Shown here: positions 14,101 to 29,100 of the stretch, one piece after another
Numbering within the stretch: position 1 is the stretch's first letter
How the letters are laid out: each line of letters opens with the position of its first letter
Assembly (NCBI GenBank): GCA_903813345.2
Contig: CAIIXF020000001.1
Span: 54,143,885 to 54,207,884, forward strand
Direction of reading: 5' to 3'
Source: Owenia fusiformis
Taxonomy: Eukaryota > Annelida > Polychaeta > Sabellida > Oweniidae
DNA length: 64,000 bases
Program-made: the position numbers and the translations under genes
The notes under the pieces: generated by a model
What the model was told of the DNA's origin: nothing
Database searches by the model: none
Seen by the model: only the letters and a program-made list of their open reading frames with translations

Positions 14101-17100
14101 AAAGTAGGTCAAACTTTCAAATTTCACAATTTTTGTTTTTATTTCTTTTATTTAGGTCCATTGTTTTAATATTAAATGCATCCAAACTATAAGGCAGACA
14201 TAAAGCTTAGTATTACATACCTAGCGAAGCATTTGTATGGAAGTCAATGGAGCTGAAGGTCGGCTATATATATATTCCTGTATAGCCGCCAAACTTTTTT
14301 ACCATGACAACTTTATGACGTCATAACATGTAAACAAAGTGATTTAGACTGGAATCGTGTAAAATCTTGGTCTTTTTTCATGTATTTCAACGTATTATCT
14401 TTATGAAATGTTATGTAAATGTACTTTAGGTATGTAATACATCAATTATGTCCGTATCATTGAATATATGCCTTCAGTCTGTCGTCAATATAACCCTCGC
14501 AAGCTCGGGCTATATTGACGTCAGACTATAGGCATATATTCAATGATAGGGACATAATGGCTAAATATTGTTAGAATATTCAATGTGAATATATTCGTAA
14601 ACTTCAGAAAATGATTATCAAGAGAAAAACACACAGTTTTGGTAGAAAAATTGATCACTCTTGGATTGCCTGAAAACATGTTCTTGGGTTGACTTAACTT
14701 CAAAATTTTTAACATATGATCGTACGTTGGATTTATACCTTATTTATAATGACACTTAAAGTGACACATCCTTTAATTTTTATTCATAAAAATTGCATGT
14801 ACTACTGTAGTATGTAGCGTCTAATTAATTTTACCAACAACTTCATAGTTTTTTGATAGAACTTTCTATTCAACATACATCCTAAAAGAAATTATCGGAA
14901 TGGTACAGATATTTTTTAAATAATATGCTGTTGTAAACTAAGTTACTTTTATCAATTATGAACGTAACAAAAATGAAATTAGGTCATTGGGATTAAAACT
15001 AAGGTCATTTAGTGCATTTAAACGAATGCAAAGGGTATTCATCAATTGATATATCAAAACATCATTAAGGTAGAACACAAAGGGCAACATATCAGAAATA
15101 CGAATCATAAATAATCCCTGAAATGTAAATGTCCTAATAAAGGTTTTCTCAGTATAACAGTGCCGTGATCATATCAGGTCGTATACATGGTACCGTAAAC
15201 AGTACCAAGGCATTCAAGCTAGATGGTAGGATACAAAAGGCAATATCTTGAAAATAACAAAACCTACTAGGCATTAAACTCAAATGTTAAAACTCTAGTT
15301 GTGACCTTCCAATATATGATAATTATACAGGGTTGCCCGAATGTATGCCTACGCCCTAGACAGACATAAACCAATGTCTCCATAGTATGTGTAATATGTC
15401 ATTTTAAAGCTCATCCGAAGTTACATTGATTTGCCAAGTATAATGGTACAACTCACAAATGGGAAAAATTTGAAGGCATTTCAAAATGAAGATAAAATAA
15501 GAACAATTTTGACCATCCAAATAAATAGAATTTTAATTCTAGTTGTAAGCCCGTTGTTTCATTTGAACCATTTATTCAATCTTTAAAATCCTATTTGTCA
15601 AACCCCATGCATCACCGAGAATCGGGATGATGTCTGCAACTGAAAACATAGACCGATCTGATTCTAATAAGCAATTTGTTTGTTCAATATTTACAACTCG
15701 AAGTTATTGACGGGAAAGAATTAAAAGTAAAGTTTATTGGCTCGGCTCCATGCGAAGCTATCTAAACAACGGATGATGAATAATATGATTTAATTACAAC
15801 CTCCCGAAGTATAAATCTTGTTTCATTATTGTCTCAAAACTAGCATGGCATATTTATATATTTAGATTCTATTTTGGTGTCACGTGTTAACTTCGATTTA
15901 TTTCGTTTCGATAAGTTCTTATCTTTATTATTAATTTATACAAAAATATAACCAATATTGCTTATCATCAGATTTTATACTTATCAGCTGTTACACATTT
16001 ACAGTAAACAACATCATTTTACAATAATTATAAAATAAAACGATAACAATATAGCAATGGATACAGCAATTAGAAGAAAGAGGATGCCCCGTGATAAACA
16101 CATTTCTACGTTTTTTACATTTTTTCTTTTATTATTCTATTCTGCGATTTTGAGGACTTCCTTTGTATGTAACGTGCACAAGCATCGATTCCGAAATTGA
16201 AAACACCATACTAAAATATTAAATATCAATGGAAGGGTTACTTATTTCAGTCTGAAACACAGAAATACTTGTGTGTATTTTTCTATCGATATTGCCTCTC
16301 ATGACATACTTATTCCATACTTTAATGCATGTTGGTTGGATGTAATCGCATTTTTGTTCAATAGTCTATTTACAGTAATATGATTCTTGTCCTTAAATTC
16401 CGATTTATTTTCTACCCACACCTTTCACCTTGAAACAGTTTTCATTATTAGCCTAATCGTCATCATTAAAGACATTGTTTATCCCTCCAAACTGGAATTT
16501 TGGACAGAACGTGTTTTGGAAGTATAGAACAATGAAACAAATTAATGTTTTTCAAACTAAAACTGATTATTTCCACCTTGCTGGGCCAGTTCTAGGGGTT
16601 TTAGTGCTAGTTTAGAAGGCATTCATTTTACTATATCGACCTGAGCAATATGTGACGTCATAGTGGCGGTCAATATAGCCGGTCAAGAATGCATTTAACG
16701 ACCGGCAATTTTCCCCGGGAAATTAAATATCGTTCAGTGCCTAAGATTTTCTTACTGTTTCAGTCCTGGTCATTAACGGTGTTAATAATACTTCGGCCCT
16801 CGGTCCAATATTTCACTATATTGCCCTTCGAAATGACGTTATTGTACTATTGACATCGCCTGGATAGCAGGCACAAACCTTATAAAGGTCCTCACTGCGT
16901 AGCACTGGATGTTTTGATTTTTTTCAATTCTCACAAAATGTTTTTTAAGGTTAATATTTATTTCATATGAAACACATTTTACAAGTTAAGAACAGTTAGT
17001 ACATATAATATTACAAACAATGTGACTGAAACCCGAGCCTAGGTCAACAGACATTTTTGGCTTGGTATACAGCAAACATAAAAGAATATACTAAGTTAAA

Positions 17101-20100
17101 TGTTAAAAAAGTGATAAATCTCTTTCATATTTGTATAACTCGTTACTGACACCTTTATGCTACTTTGTAGAAATCTTTAATGAAATTGAGGAATTAATTA
17201 CTGAGAAAACACTTGTCAAGAAGCGATTCACTTTTTCTGGTACACCCGATATACAGGGTGGGCCAACAAACGTCCACATTTTTATCCACATAACTTTTTT
17301 GGACGCATGAATGGATTTCAATAAAATTGGGACATGACATGCAGAATAAAAATTCAAATTAAAGAGGCTTTAACACGTAGTTCAATGGGGGGGGGGGGGG
17401 GCTAAGGTTGCCAAACTTATGGAGGGGAGTGTAGGACACCAGAAATGAAATCACCTGAAATCGTTTATAAAGCTACTAAATATTTAAATATGAAAATTCA
17501 ATAAAATCATTCTAATATGATACAAAGTATTATCGCTCGCCAGTAAATTTTCTTAAAACATTCAATATGGCTGACATGACTCATGATCAGCCAACGGGTC
17601 CAAAACCTAATCAGATGTAGAATGAAATGAGTTGAACAAGATATTAAAGTTTTAGAACTAATTAATAACTGTGAGGCTGTTTCCCTTAAAGTTGGCCGAC
17701 AGGAAGTAGGTATTGAGTTGAAATATGATATCTATAGCGGTTTTTGGGAAAACTGCCTCTGCGTCCGGACAGACGTGCCTAGGCCGACAATATGACCCCA
17801 CACTATGTGCTGGGGTCATAAAAACGATGATTTAGGAAAATCTGTCTAACTGTGAAAGCTATTGAGATCTTATTTTTGGCAAAAAAGATTAGTATGGTGC
17901 TTGATCGAGCCCACACATTAAAGAACCTGTTTCTTCATTGTCCTTTAAGACCCAGATTAATATTGATAATAAATTACAAGCCCATAAGAGAACAACATTT
18001 TTCATCCAGACTTTCGCCTACCAATTCCGTTTTCTTGATGTTGCACCAGTCTAATCTTCCTTATCAATAGCAATACACTCCCAAATGCTTTGATTTCTAT
18101 CGGAATATAAATTACATTTAGTGTACTGTACATATCATACATAACATGTTTCTCTGGCTAAATGTTTAAAATACCAACATGGAAATGTATTTGAGGCATG
18201 AGTATAATCATTGTAAAATTGTCACCCTGAATTTCATCCTGAAATCTGTAATTTTTCAAATATACCCATAGTGTCTTTTTACCTTTATAATTTTAAAATC
18301 CCTGGGAATTTACTAATTCCACTTTCGGAACATTTGTAAAATTGATTTCTGCATATCTTGCAAAAATGGTCCACCCTGTATATGGAGTACGTTGTATGGT
18401 CTTTTATAGAGGAATTCGGTTTTATTTTTTCTTATTTTTTATTCAAGGCTTTCAACATGGTTAATATTATCGAAATTACGTTGACAGGTTTAAGGTATTG
18501 ATAGTTAGGAACAATTTTTTGTCACATCTTGAAAAAGTACTATTGCCATCGCCTTGTACTGATGAGCGGGCGCTACATAAATCGAATCTTGTCAATCTTG
18601 TTTGCTGCTTTGTATAAGTTTTTACTTCTTTTTTTATCCATTTCATGGTAAAGTAATAACAAAATAGAATATGCTGTTATAAATTGGAAACTGTAATTTA
18701 TTGTGATCGACTATGTACAAATAAAGGTTGCATTGTCCTAGCCATGAGAAAGTCCATGTCTTAACCGCTCACATGTCTTCGCATGATGTTCTGAGTATAG
18801 GATTCATAACTGTATGGAGGTCATCGTAAGTTTCAAGATCGTAACGATATTGCGATCCCGGTGATGGTATCTCTGCAAATTCGTTTTTCTTTAATTCTAT
18901 GAGGTCGGCTAATTCGGCCTTTGACAGCTGTTTACCGTTCTCCCCGGTTCTAGTTTCTTCTTTTCTGTTTGGAAGTGACATTAATGCGACAACTGGTGGA
19001 CTAACGCCTTCTTGGTAACTCGACTTTGCTTTTAATAACTTAGCTTCCTTAATGGTTTCAGGTGACTTCGTATGTGGGTGAGAAACTCCATCAGTCAAAA
19101 CGAGTACGAAAGCCTGGAATTGAGCATAATAGAATGAGGTTTAGGTTTGGTTGCGTCCCTTGCAGAAAAATTTAATTATTTTTGATAAAAATTTGTTCCT
19201 CGTATGGCATGTGTTTCAAGTATGCATTTGGATGTTAATTCAGAAGGAATCTATACAAATTCTGAAAATAATACTTTTTGATTTGAGACAAATGTGCTTT
19301 TTGTGGGTAATAACATGTTTGTCAAATTGATCTAGTGACATCGAGCAATGTTTTATCAGTTAAAGGGCCTAATAAGATAGTGCTGGGAGTAAATTTTCGA
19401 AAGGCTTGCCACAATTCTGCAATATATTCGGTTTCATCATTCCAAGTCATTTCTTCTCTCTAAGAAGTGCAACGTTAAGTTTTTTTGGCAAAAACAGAGT
19501 TCTGATAGATTTTAGGTATTGTAAGGAAAATATTGGCTTGCTTTTGAAAATACTGCCTCCAATATTTTACAAGTTATATTTCTCTTAATCATTGAGGTAG
19601 ATTTCTACATAATCTGATTCCTTGCCTTTTTGCCCCTCCTCCGTCCATTTTCAGTCGTTAAAAATTCTCGGGCCTGCTTCAAGGCAAGCCATGTAGCTGT
19701 CCCCTTTGTCGGCTTCATGTTCATTTTCTTCACGGCGTTTATAATCTTAAATTAAATTGCAAAATGTGGTGGCTAAAAGCTGAATCAATTTTTTAGTATG
19801 GTTCACATGATGGTGTTGTATTTGGTTATGAACTCAATTGTCTATGCAAAGTAGGGTCAAGAGAATGCCACTATTTGTCCTAAGGTTCCAATACACCATT
19901 GGAAAGGTAAGAATGTCAGCTTTAAGAATCTGGCCTAATTTGGAATATTTGGTATTTATACTGTATTCTGGAATGAGGATGAAATAGAGTTACTTAGCTT
20001 CACATACTTACCGATGTTCCACTATTGTACGAATCAAATTTAAGCATAGGGTGCACCTCAGCTCCATACGTTGCCCCTGCAACCAATGTGAATGCATCTC

Positions 20101-23100
20101 CGAGCCTTAGGTTTTTCAGCATATCTATCACAAATGATCTCACTTTCACTTTGTCTATCCATTCAATTGATGCTGACATGTCGATTATTAGAACGAGATC
20201 TATCCCACAAACTTGAGTGTTCCTGTCACCTAAAATGAACATACAATGTACAAAACCGAATGAATATTTTTAATTAATGTTTTCCCTCGAGACATTTCAT
20301 CTTTTTGATCATGTCCTTACCTAAACCCTTTTCCTCTAACGTTTTCCTGCATTCTAATGAAATGCGTGAACAAGGATACGTCTCGGAAGTGCCCGCAATT
20401 TTAAAACTGTTGGTCACACCCTTTCCATCTTCACAACGGGCCAATTCATAGATTGTATCTTTGCACACTAAATATTTGCAGGATGCATTTGCGTATCTGT
20501 ATTTGGAACTGTCAGTAGCCTTGCACTCTGGAGAAAACAAGCAAATCTTGTAGTTTCATTTGAAAAACAAAATAGGTAGGTTTAATTTTATTTCGTAGTC
20601 TGTGAAAACTTTGTACAGTTTCTTGTATACGCCATCAATCTAGTTTTTCTAAGATGTAGGAAGAAATATTTTGTTACTGAAAATAATTTAAATATTTCGC
20701 ATTATTGAACAACTAGCGTTTTCGTTGTCAATTTAGCTATTTAATGTTTGCTCGATGTACATAGCCTAAAAACGTTCACAGACGACCAAATAAAACTACA
20801 TCTACCTGTTTTTGAATAAAATGATGGTTGCCCCCGTGTCTCATTGTTTGTTCATTTATTAGAACCTGGCGCAAATTCGCAACGAGTATTCTAAACTACC
20901 AGTATATACTGCAAAGTCTCTTTTCTACTCACCAATACCAAGGTCTCTTATATCTGATTGTGGTGCACCCCTTGATGATTTTTTTGCCGTTGCTCCACCA
21001 CGCTGCTTGACTAAAACCAGAATACTCATAAACATGACTTTGTGTGCAAGCCCCAGTGTCATATCAATATGACAAAGAAATAAACGACGATAAATTTACT
21101 AAATAATACAAGAGTTGTAATTGAAAAAATAATTGAGGCATTTGGATAACGTCGTTCTGCAGGGACCATGGAAGTTACTGCAATAGATTTCAGACAGTCA
21201 TTTGTTTGATTGTGGCTATTTCCTTAGGATTTTAACAGGTGCATATGTTAGGCCAATGCACTATCTCTAGGAAAAGTACTCATAGAGAACATTTCAGAAA
21301 AAACAACTCAACTCAACCCCAAGTCAACTCAACACAAGTCATGTCAACCCTTAGTCAACTCAATCCTTAGTCTTCTCAACCCCAAGCTTTAAGTCAACTC
21401 AACTCTTAGTCAGCCCAACATGTCAGTCAAATGAATCGTATAAATAATAGTTTTTTTCTCATTTCAATACGAGTAGTTGATTTCTTCTCTGGTAGCTCCC
21501 GCCTGATGATATAAATGACATTTGGACCTCATCTATTTAAAAAAGGAATTAATAATGTGCTGTGTTTTGAAAAGACTTATAATGATTTTTTTGATCTGAA
21601 AAAATGTATGTATGACGTGCACGGACCTGGGGACAATTCGGGAAATGCGGGCTTATCTCAGCTTTGAACGTTAATCTCTGCCTTATTTAAAAAGCCAACT
21701 ATGTGTTTTACATATCATTTTGAAGTATTTTTTATTTGCATTTCAATGAAATTATTTTTCCTTCAAAATTTTGATGGGATCCAACACATTTTTAAAGTTA
21801 AATATACTCCGACATCGTCAAATACGCTGTAAGACGTAACACTTTACGCTTACAGGGCTCGTTGAAATTGAGATAACTTTTCAAATAATGATCAAAATCC
21901 CACTTAAATTTCACAATTTATTCAATGGAACATTTGCATTTATGAAGTCACAATTGCTTTACGGCTACATTTCAAATTATCTTATACGAACGCTTTTAAA
22001 ATTTTCAAAATTGTGTAAGGTTTTGAAGGCGAATGGGACGAGCAATAAGTTTACCTTCATTTAACCTTCTAATTTAGGTCTGATTTGAAAGAAAATTTAA
22101 CTGCACAATATTGTCATGGCGAAATTTACAAAACAATAACCGGTTTGTTTATTTTGCAAATAATATCAAAATAAGAGCCGGTTTTCGAGACTTGAAAAAA
22201 TGTGACGCATCGATTTTTTACCACAAATTCCATACATATCAATTTTTACTAACGCCCCAAGTGGATTTCTTGACCGTTTTTCAAAATTCAAAAACATTTT
22301 AGAAATATTGTCCTCGAGATCTTGCTACCCTGTAAATTTTGTAATGATTAGATAAGGATAAAGTATTTTATTTTTAGGTTGACTAAACTTGTAAAAAATG
22401 TGACGCTTGTCGTTTTTGACGTTGTAAGGCTGTTTGCGCCCTATGCTGCTCATTGTTTTGTTTTGTTTTTTTGACGCCATAATGTTACGCTAATTGTCCC
22501 CAGTATCGTGCGACGTGTAATGTTACATAATAATAATGGGATATTATATTTGCACATATTAGAAAAATAATATTTTTAAAAATTCGTCTGTTAAGAACTT
22601 AAGGACCTGTTACACAGAAGGCGAATATTCTAACTGGTTATTTCAGTTTAGCTTTACTATACTTTTATTCAGGACGATACTTACAAAAGCCTTTTATGCC
22701 TGCATTTGTTCCCAGGGCACAACATAGCACTATGAATGCGCATACGTAAGTCCTCATGTCTATAGAAAAAGTACAAATAGAAATAAGATTACAAAAGAGA
22801 AAAGTTTATTTCAACATGCGGATTTCAAAAATGGGTGACATCTCCCATCGACTTATAAATGATCTTATTCCAATTTATCCACAAGGGAAATAGATATATA
22901 ACTTGTTACAGTGAAATGCCTGATATCAATGTCCAATCATCAAAATTTCGAACATTTAGTGCTATCGAAATAAAGAAATTGTGTGAATGTGACCCATATA
23001 CAGCACCTATACAACCAGATAAGTAATACAAGAATATACTTCACATCTTAAACAAGCCGGCCAATGAGATTTTATCTGTCCATGCTTAAAAATTGATTTC

Positions 23101-26100
23101 GTTCCATAAGTACATTAATTCCGAAAGGACTATGTGAGGTATGGGAAGTGATTTTAGACGGTCACATCTTTCACCATGAGTACTTTCCGGCCATGAATAC
23201 AATGTTTTTTTAAAAACCGTATGTTTAGTTTCAAGTGAAGTTCCCATGATAGTAAAATATCAATTCACCTCTCTGCAAAATATGGATTAGGACCCCACCG
23301 CCTTGACACTTTTTAAAAAATGTTACGCTTATTTTCTAAAAAGCATCATCGTACAAGTGTCCAGGATCCGTACTTCCTTGTTACCCCGGTAAAAAGAAAA
23401 GAGGTATTCTGGATTTTGAAGCCCTGCGTACTGAGGATGTCTAAAAAGAGGATCTTGTTTTTCTCAATTTTAAAATATCAAACGTTTCTTCTACACTTTA
23501 TTAACAATTCCTGAAAAGAGGAAAGTGATATCTTTAAAACTAGACTTTCAAACCATTCTACTTATGAAGAAGTTTTAGACCCCTTGTGAATAATCTTTTC
23601 ATGCAATAAAAATCAGAAAAAGAAGATCCTCTCACTGATGAAACTTTGAATTCTAAATTGTTCAATTTTTTAAAAAAGAGTAGTTTGACACTTAAACATG
23701 TTTGTTCAAAGGCTCTTTCATTACACTAGAATAACTTTTAATAAAGTTTAAAACCATCGAATTCACAAAGTTGATGCCTTGGTTATGAAATGATCAATTA
23801 GCCAATTTTGTAACGAGTGAACCTCAGTAAGCAGTCCAGATTGTGATGAGAGTTGACATTCTCATCTTTCAAAGGGTATATTCCAACCTTTGGACAGATT
23901 ACGTTACGTCATTTATTTTCCATTAAGGAACGGACGCTTCCTGATGCTCTCGTCTGTTCAGCTGGACACAAATAGATAGGAATCATGATATCAAAGCGGA
24001 TGTGTTCATGAATGACTCAATTATTATATCATTTATAAGATGTCTTTGTTCATCTTATCTAATATCAAGCCGTCTTACCTGTTGTTTTTGATATCACCTA
24101 TTTCTATTATTCCAGTAACTAAAAGTGGAAGAGCTCCGCATGTCTTGGGTATTTATATGACATCTCTCCATCTCGCCTTCTCATTATTTCTTAATTGTGA
24201 AATAAATATGAAGCCCATAAACAACTATTCTAATATCTGCAGATGCATGTTCAATAATCGAATATTTGCCATTGGCCTTTTATCTTCTTGTAATGCATCA
24301 ACCGAACTAATGTTCAATAAGTTTGGACATTATGAATTATATATTAGATAAAATAGATTTGTAATGTGGTTAATATGATTTATCCCGTACTTACGAATGA
24401 ACTTGATACTTCTCTTGGGCAATGTTTTCTGCGTTTCACTCGAAAAAGATACTCATAGAGCACAACGTTGGCACAACTTTAGTTCTCAACCACAGTTCAT
24501 TCTGGTAATTCATTCTGGTAGAAAGTATATTTTTTGTATTTCTTTGGAAAGGTTTAATGTGCTAAAAGATACATATAATTGCATTAGGGTGTTTCATTTT
24601 TCAAGAATGTTCTCAGATCACAACGGCCCTTTATGGTGCTGGTAGTTCACTGATTTTTTCAACATAATCGGAATACGTAAAAACTGGTACGTCGGTCATT
24701 CTTTCCGTCCCATTGAATTACAGTGTGGGCGACGCCCACTTTTCAATGGAAACATTATTTCGCACGTTTTTGCTAATCATTTGCCGGGAATGGTTTTAAA
24801 CCAATTTTCCTGTTATAAGCATTTGAATATAAACCAAACCACTCTCATTGATGTAAAATAGACTGTTCTAGAATTTTTATCGCCGAAATATTGTTATAAA
24901 ATCACAAAGAGTGAAATATTTTTTATTGTATTGGACAGATAATATTTTCTTTTACTGAAAATGTTTTAATTTGCATAACTATTAGATACATAAGGATGAT
25001 ATGAAATTTGAACCACTAAAACAGATGTAGTTTAAGTTAAAGGGACCTTTTTCTATACCCGCGATGCTATCTGACCCGAACGAGCCACCTGGTGATGAAG
25101 CTGGTAACTTCCTACTCGCATCTGAGCTATTGAAATATTTCATGTAGAAACCTGAGATTTTATAAATGAAATGGGATATGATTTTCAAATTAGGATTTTG
25201 AAATATCACATGCAAGTCAATCGAGCATTTCTTGATTGATTTATCAATTAGAGAATGACGAAGATAAAAATGCAAGGTATACTCTATTCCAATTCTGACA
25301 AATCAGAGTAAAAATCATTTTTCTAATAAATCTATCTTGTGATAACAGGAGCAGTTTTAATTTACTTGAATGATCCATCTCAAAAGAGCAAATAAAAAGG
25401 AATGCTGAACGTCATGATAAATTACTTCTTGCAATGATTAACAACAAATTAATGATTGAAATATATTTATGTTATTACAAATACCAAGGATATAATGTCT
25501 ATAGGTCACGAATCATCGTAGCCTATATAGAGTTTGAGGTTCAATATTCTAAAACAACGTAGTGTACTTTCCCCTCGTTCCTCGTTCTCAGCTTCAATTT
25601 GCACTATATAACGTACATGTACAGTATGTCTAACCTTCAGAAAAGACGTTGATATTTTTTTGCCAAGGAAAGGTGTTTTTCATCTCTGGACACAAAAAGT
25701 CTTAAAAACAAAATCCCATGGTGTTTCTGCAGGAAAAATGCAACATGATTCTGAAAAAACATGTTGAATCTTTGGTGAAAAAATCATGCCCAAATAAAAC
25801 TCTAAAGTAATTTGCTATACTGTATCTGGACCCTGATGCTGATGTTGCAGTTGATTTTTAAAACACCCAACAGACATTTACAAAAGATGCATTGTCTCTA
25901 TTGTCTTCAAATGTTTTTCATTGATCTACACCTCTGAAGCATATTAGTTAAAACTTAAAATAGGTTCAACTAAGTAGTCGAAAAGGTGCGATGCAACATT
26001 AACTGGAATATCATTAAATTGTTATTGCTGTTTAACTTTAAACAAATCTTCTTGCATGCTCTTTTAAGTAAAATACATGCTGGTCGAAATTCTTCTTTTT

Positions 26101-29100
26101 ACTGAATACACATCCAAGGTATTTGTACTGCCCAACATTTTCTATAGCACTATCATTGGATGTGGAAACCGCATCAACTTTTGAGTTAAAAACAATTGAA
26201 AATGCCCGCTAACTAAGTATTCGCGTTATGAGTCTGGGCTGTATTTATTCAATATTCTGTGAATATCAAGAATAAACCCCTTCTTCGTTGATGTTGTAAT
26301 TAGAATTGTGTTTTACAAAAATTTTATATTTGTATTCAGTAGTTTAGTCTTAGGTCAATTTTGTATATTGTAGTTTTTATTTTTTTCGTGACTAATATGT
26401 CATTGTAATGACATCAAAGAGTCAATAAAAGATTCTAGTATCAAATGCTCTGGTGATAGAAATGTACTCCCAAAACGTTGAGCCTGCTGAAACATTTATG
26501 TTGACCATAGTGCTTTTATTAGACCATGTGACAATGTACTTAAACGACGAGATGGAATGACTAAGAACTGATACTTTTCATGGGGGTAACCATGAGGGAG
26601 GGAGGGGGTGCGATTGGTGCATCCCAGAAAAAGGAAAACGCGGCTTTGTTTAATTTGTCGAAAAAACATTAACAAGTTATACTTTGAAATTCTTAGAATG
26701 CACTATATATAACAATGTAATTTTTCCAGGGGTGAACCACCATACCCTATTTTGGGGATCGCTTTGCTCGCAACGATTTAAACCCAAAATATCGCGCATC
26801 CCTTGACAATTGCTGGCTAATAGCTACCGCCCCTGTTTTTATCCTACCGATGAAGAGTTATATAGAGCACGTATTGGCAACGAGGTTAAATTTGACTACG
26901 ATAAAAATTCACCTTGAATCTGACATTTTAAACCAAATATAAATGTACACGTTTTTTCTAATTTATACCTCGCATATTATCGCAATTCTGTATTACACCC
27001 AACGACGACCTGGTAACTCATACTGATAGTCAGATATAGAATTATAGATTAATGAAAAATTATAATTGAAAGTGATAAATCATGGCGTTTCAATCAAACG
27101 CTCGTCTTCGGTTGATATAAAGGGGAACTCAGAAGAATATTGTCTACCACTGGATACACAGACCAATCTGACTCTAATGAACAAATTGATTTGTCCAATA
27201 TTATTTATACAGCAAAATCCCTACCATGACATGGCTTCTTCCTGAAAATTCGTAAGAAATGTGTTTATTAAGTTTTTAAGTCTGTTGTGTTAGGTTCACT
27301 TTTTCTGATCGATTCCTTTCTTCATTTATTCCTATATTTCTTCCTATTATTTATGCACAACACTATGACCAGTCCTGCTATCAATCAGCGCCGTGATTCC
27401 GGATGTTTAGTTTCCAGTGAACGTGAATTTAATTGAATTAACGTCATTCTGATCAATCACACCTTTCTGTTTTTCAAATAGAAAGGAACTATAGAAGAAG
27501 CCTTGATTTCTCACAATGTCTCATAAGCGAGTGGTTCTCTATTTGCAGTAATCAACTATTGGGTAATAGCTGTCAAAAATCCTACTGGCCATTTTGTTTC
27601 ATCACTGCATTAAATTTTGAATTTTCTAAACTATAATCTAAAACTTCAGAGATACATAATAATTTATTAATTTTGTGTCCCATCACTCGCCATAGTTTGT
27701 AAAATGTATTTTTGTATTTTCGTCAATACCAGTGACAATGGTTTTACAATGTAATGATCATTGGAGTCCTATGTGATTATCAAAAACAAAACTTTTTATG
27801 TATCTAGGTTGTTTTGATGGTAAGCAAGAAGTCTGCGAGATTCTTCAAGAAAAGGCACATGAATTGAAATCGCAGTAACCATTAATCTTGAAAAGCTTGT
27901 GGATAATCATACTGTCTCTTTAAAAAGTTTTTCATTTTTTCCTATTACTTATTGAATGAACTGTAATCTGTATTTTTGTCAATAATAAGTTTATTTACAA
28001 GTATTTACATATAATAGAATAAATTGAACTTAGCGATCGACCAGATACATATAAATTGCTTGATTTAGTGCCATAAAAATCTCGTAGTATTAAAAAGTTA
28101 TGAGATAAGATCAATTAACGTACAAAAGACTCATTGACGTCTTATCTTCATTCCATCTTGTTTATTCATTTTCTGTAAATACAACATTATCGTCAGAGAG
28201 TAATAATTTGTCCATCGCTTTTAAAGGAATGTTTCAAGACATTTCTATACGATACAATAGTAAACATTACAATTTTAGCTTCTTCAAACGCAATTATAAC
28301 TATGCAATATATAACCTAGATTATCAACCACCCTTGACAATCGATGACCTCCTAGAATACTTGTGTTATCTGTGTCTAATTTAGTTCTCAACTAGGAAAG
28401 TAGCATGATAGCGAAATTTCATTTCATTTTCTTACGTTAAAAATATTTTTTGTGTGTTCTTGACACCATTCCCTACCAAAGTAAAAATCTATTTGTAGTG
28501 TACCATCAAAAACACAATATGAAACAGGTGTTATTATAATACAATAATGTTTTCACATCTGTAATTCAATCTTAGCCGACTGAGACTGGCATATAATATA
28601 GACATATCGTAATTCCTGGGTGGATCCATTTGGATATAACTAAGTATAAACACGTCTCACAATGAAAGGATTGACTATATATGTTCTGTTCTGTTGCAGA
28701 TATTCATAAAATATTTGTAGAATTATGAAAATTGATATTCATATGCGCATTATTGTGTCCTTGTTTGTTATTGTCTCTCGTTTACCGGCGTACACACTAC
28801 AAATATCGTTAAAGCAAAGTATTCATTCGTATTTATACTGTGAGTTAAAAATAAATAAATAAATTGACTACACAACGTTACCCTTTGCATTCGTTTGACT
28901 TCACTTCTTAAAAGAGAGCTTCGTCTTCTGTAGTTTAACTAGACTCTGCACGCAGGGTAACACAACGTGTATGCATCTATTTCTATATATATATCTGTAA
29001 ACATGTGACAAAAATGTAGCTGTTCTTGACTTAAATATATATTTTAAAAAAATAGTTGAATTTGAAAAATATAGAATGAATTGAAAAAAGTAACATCAGA

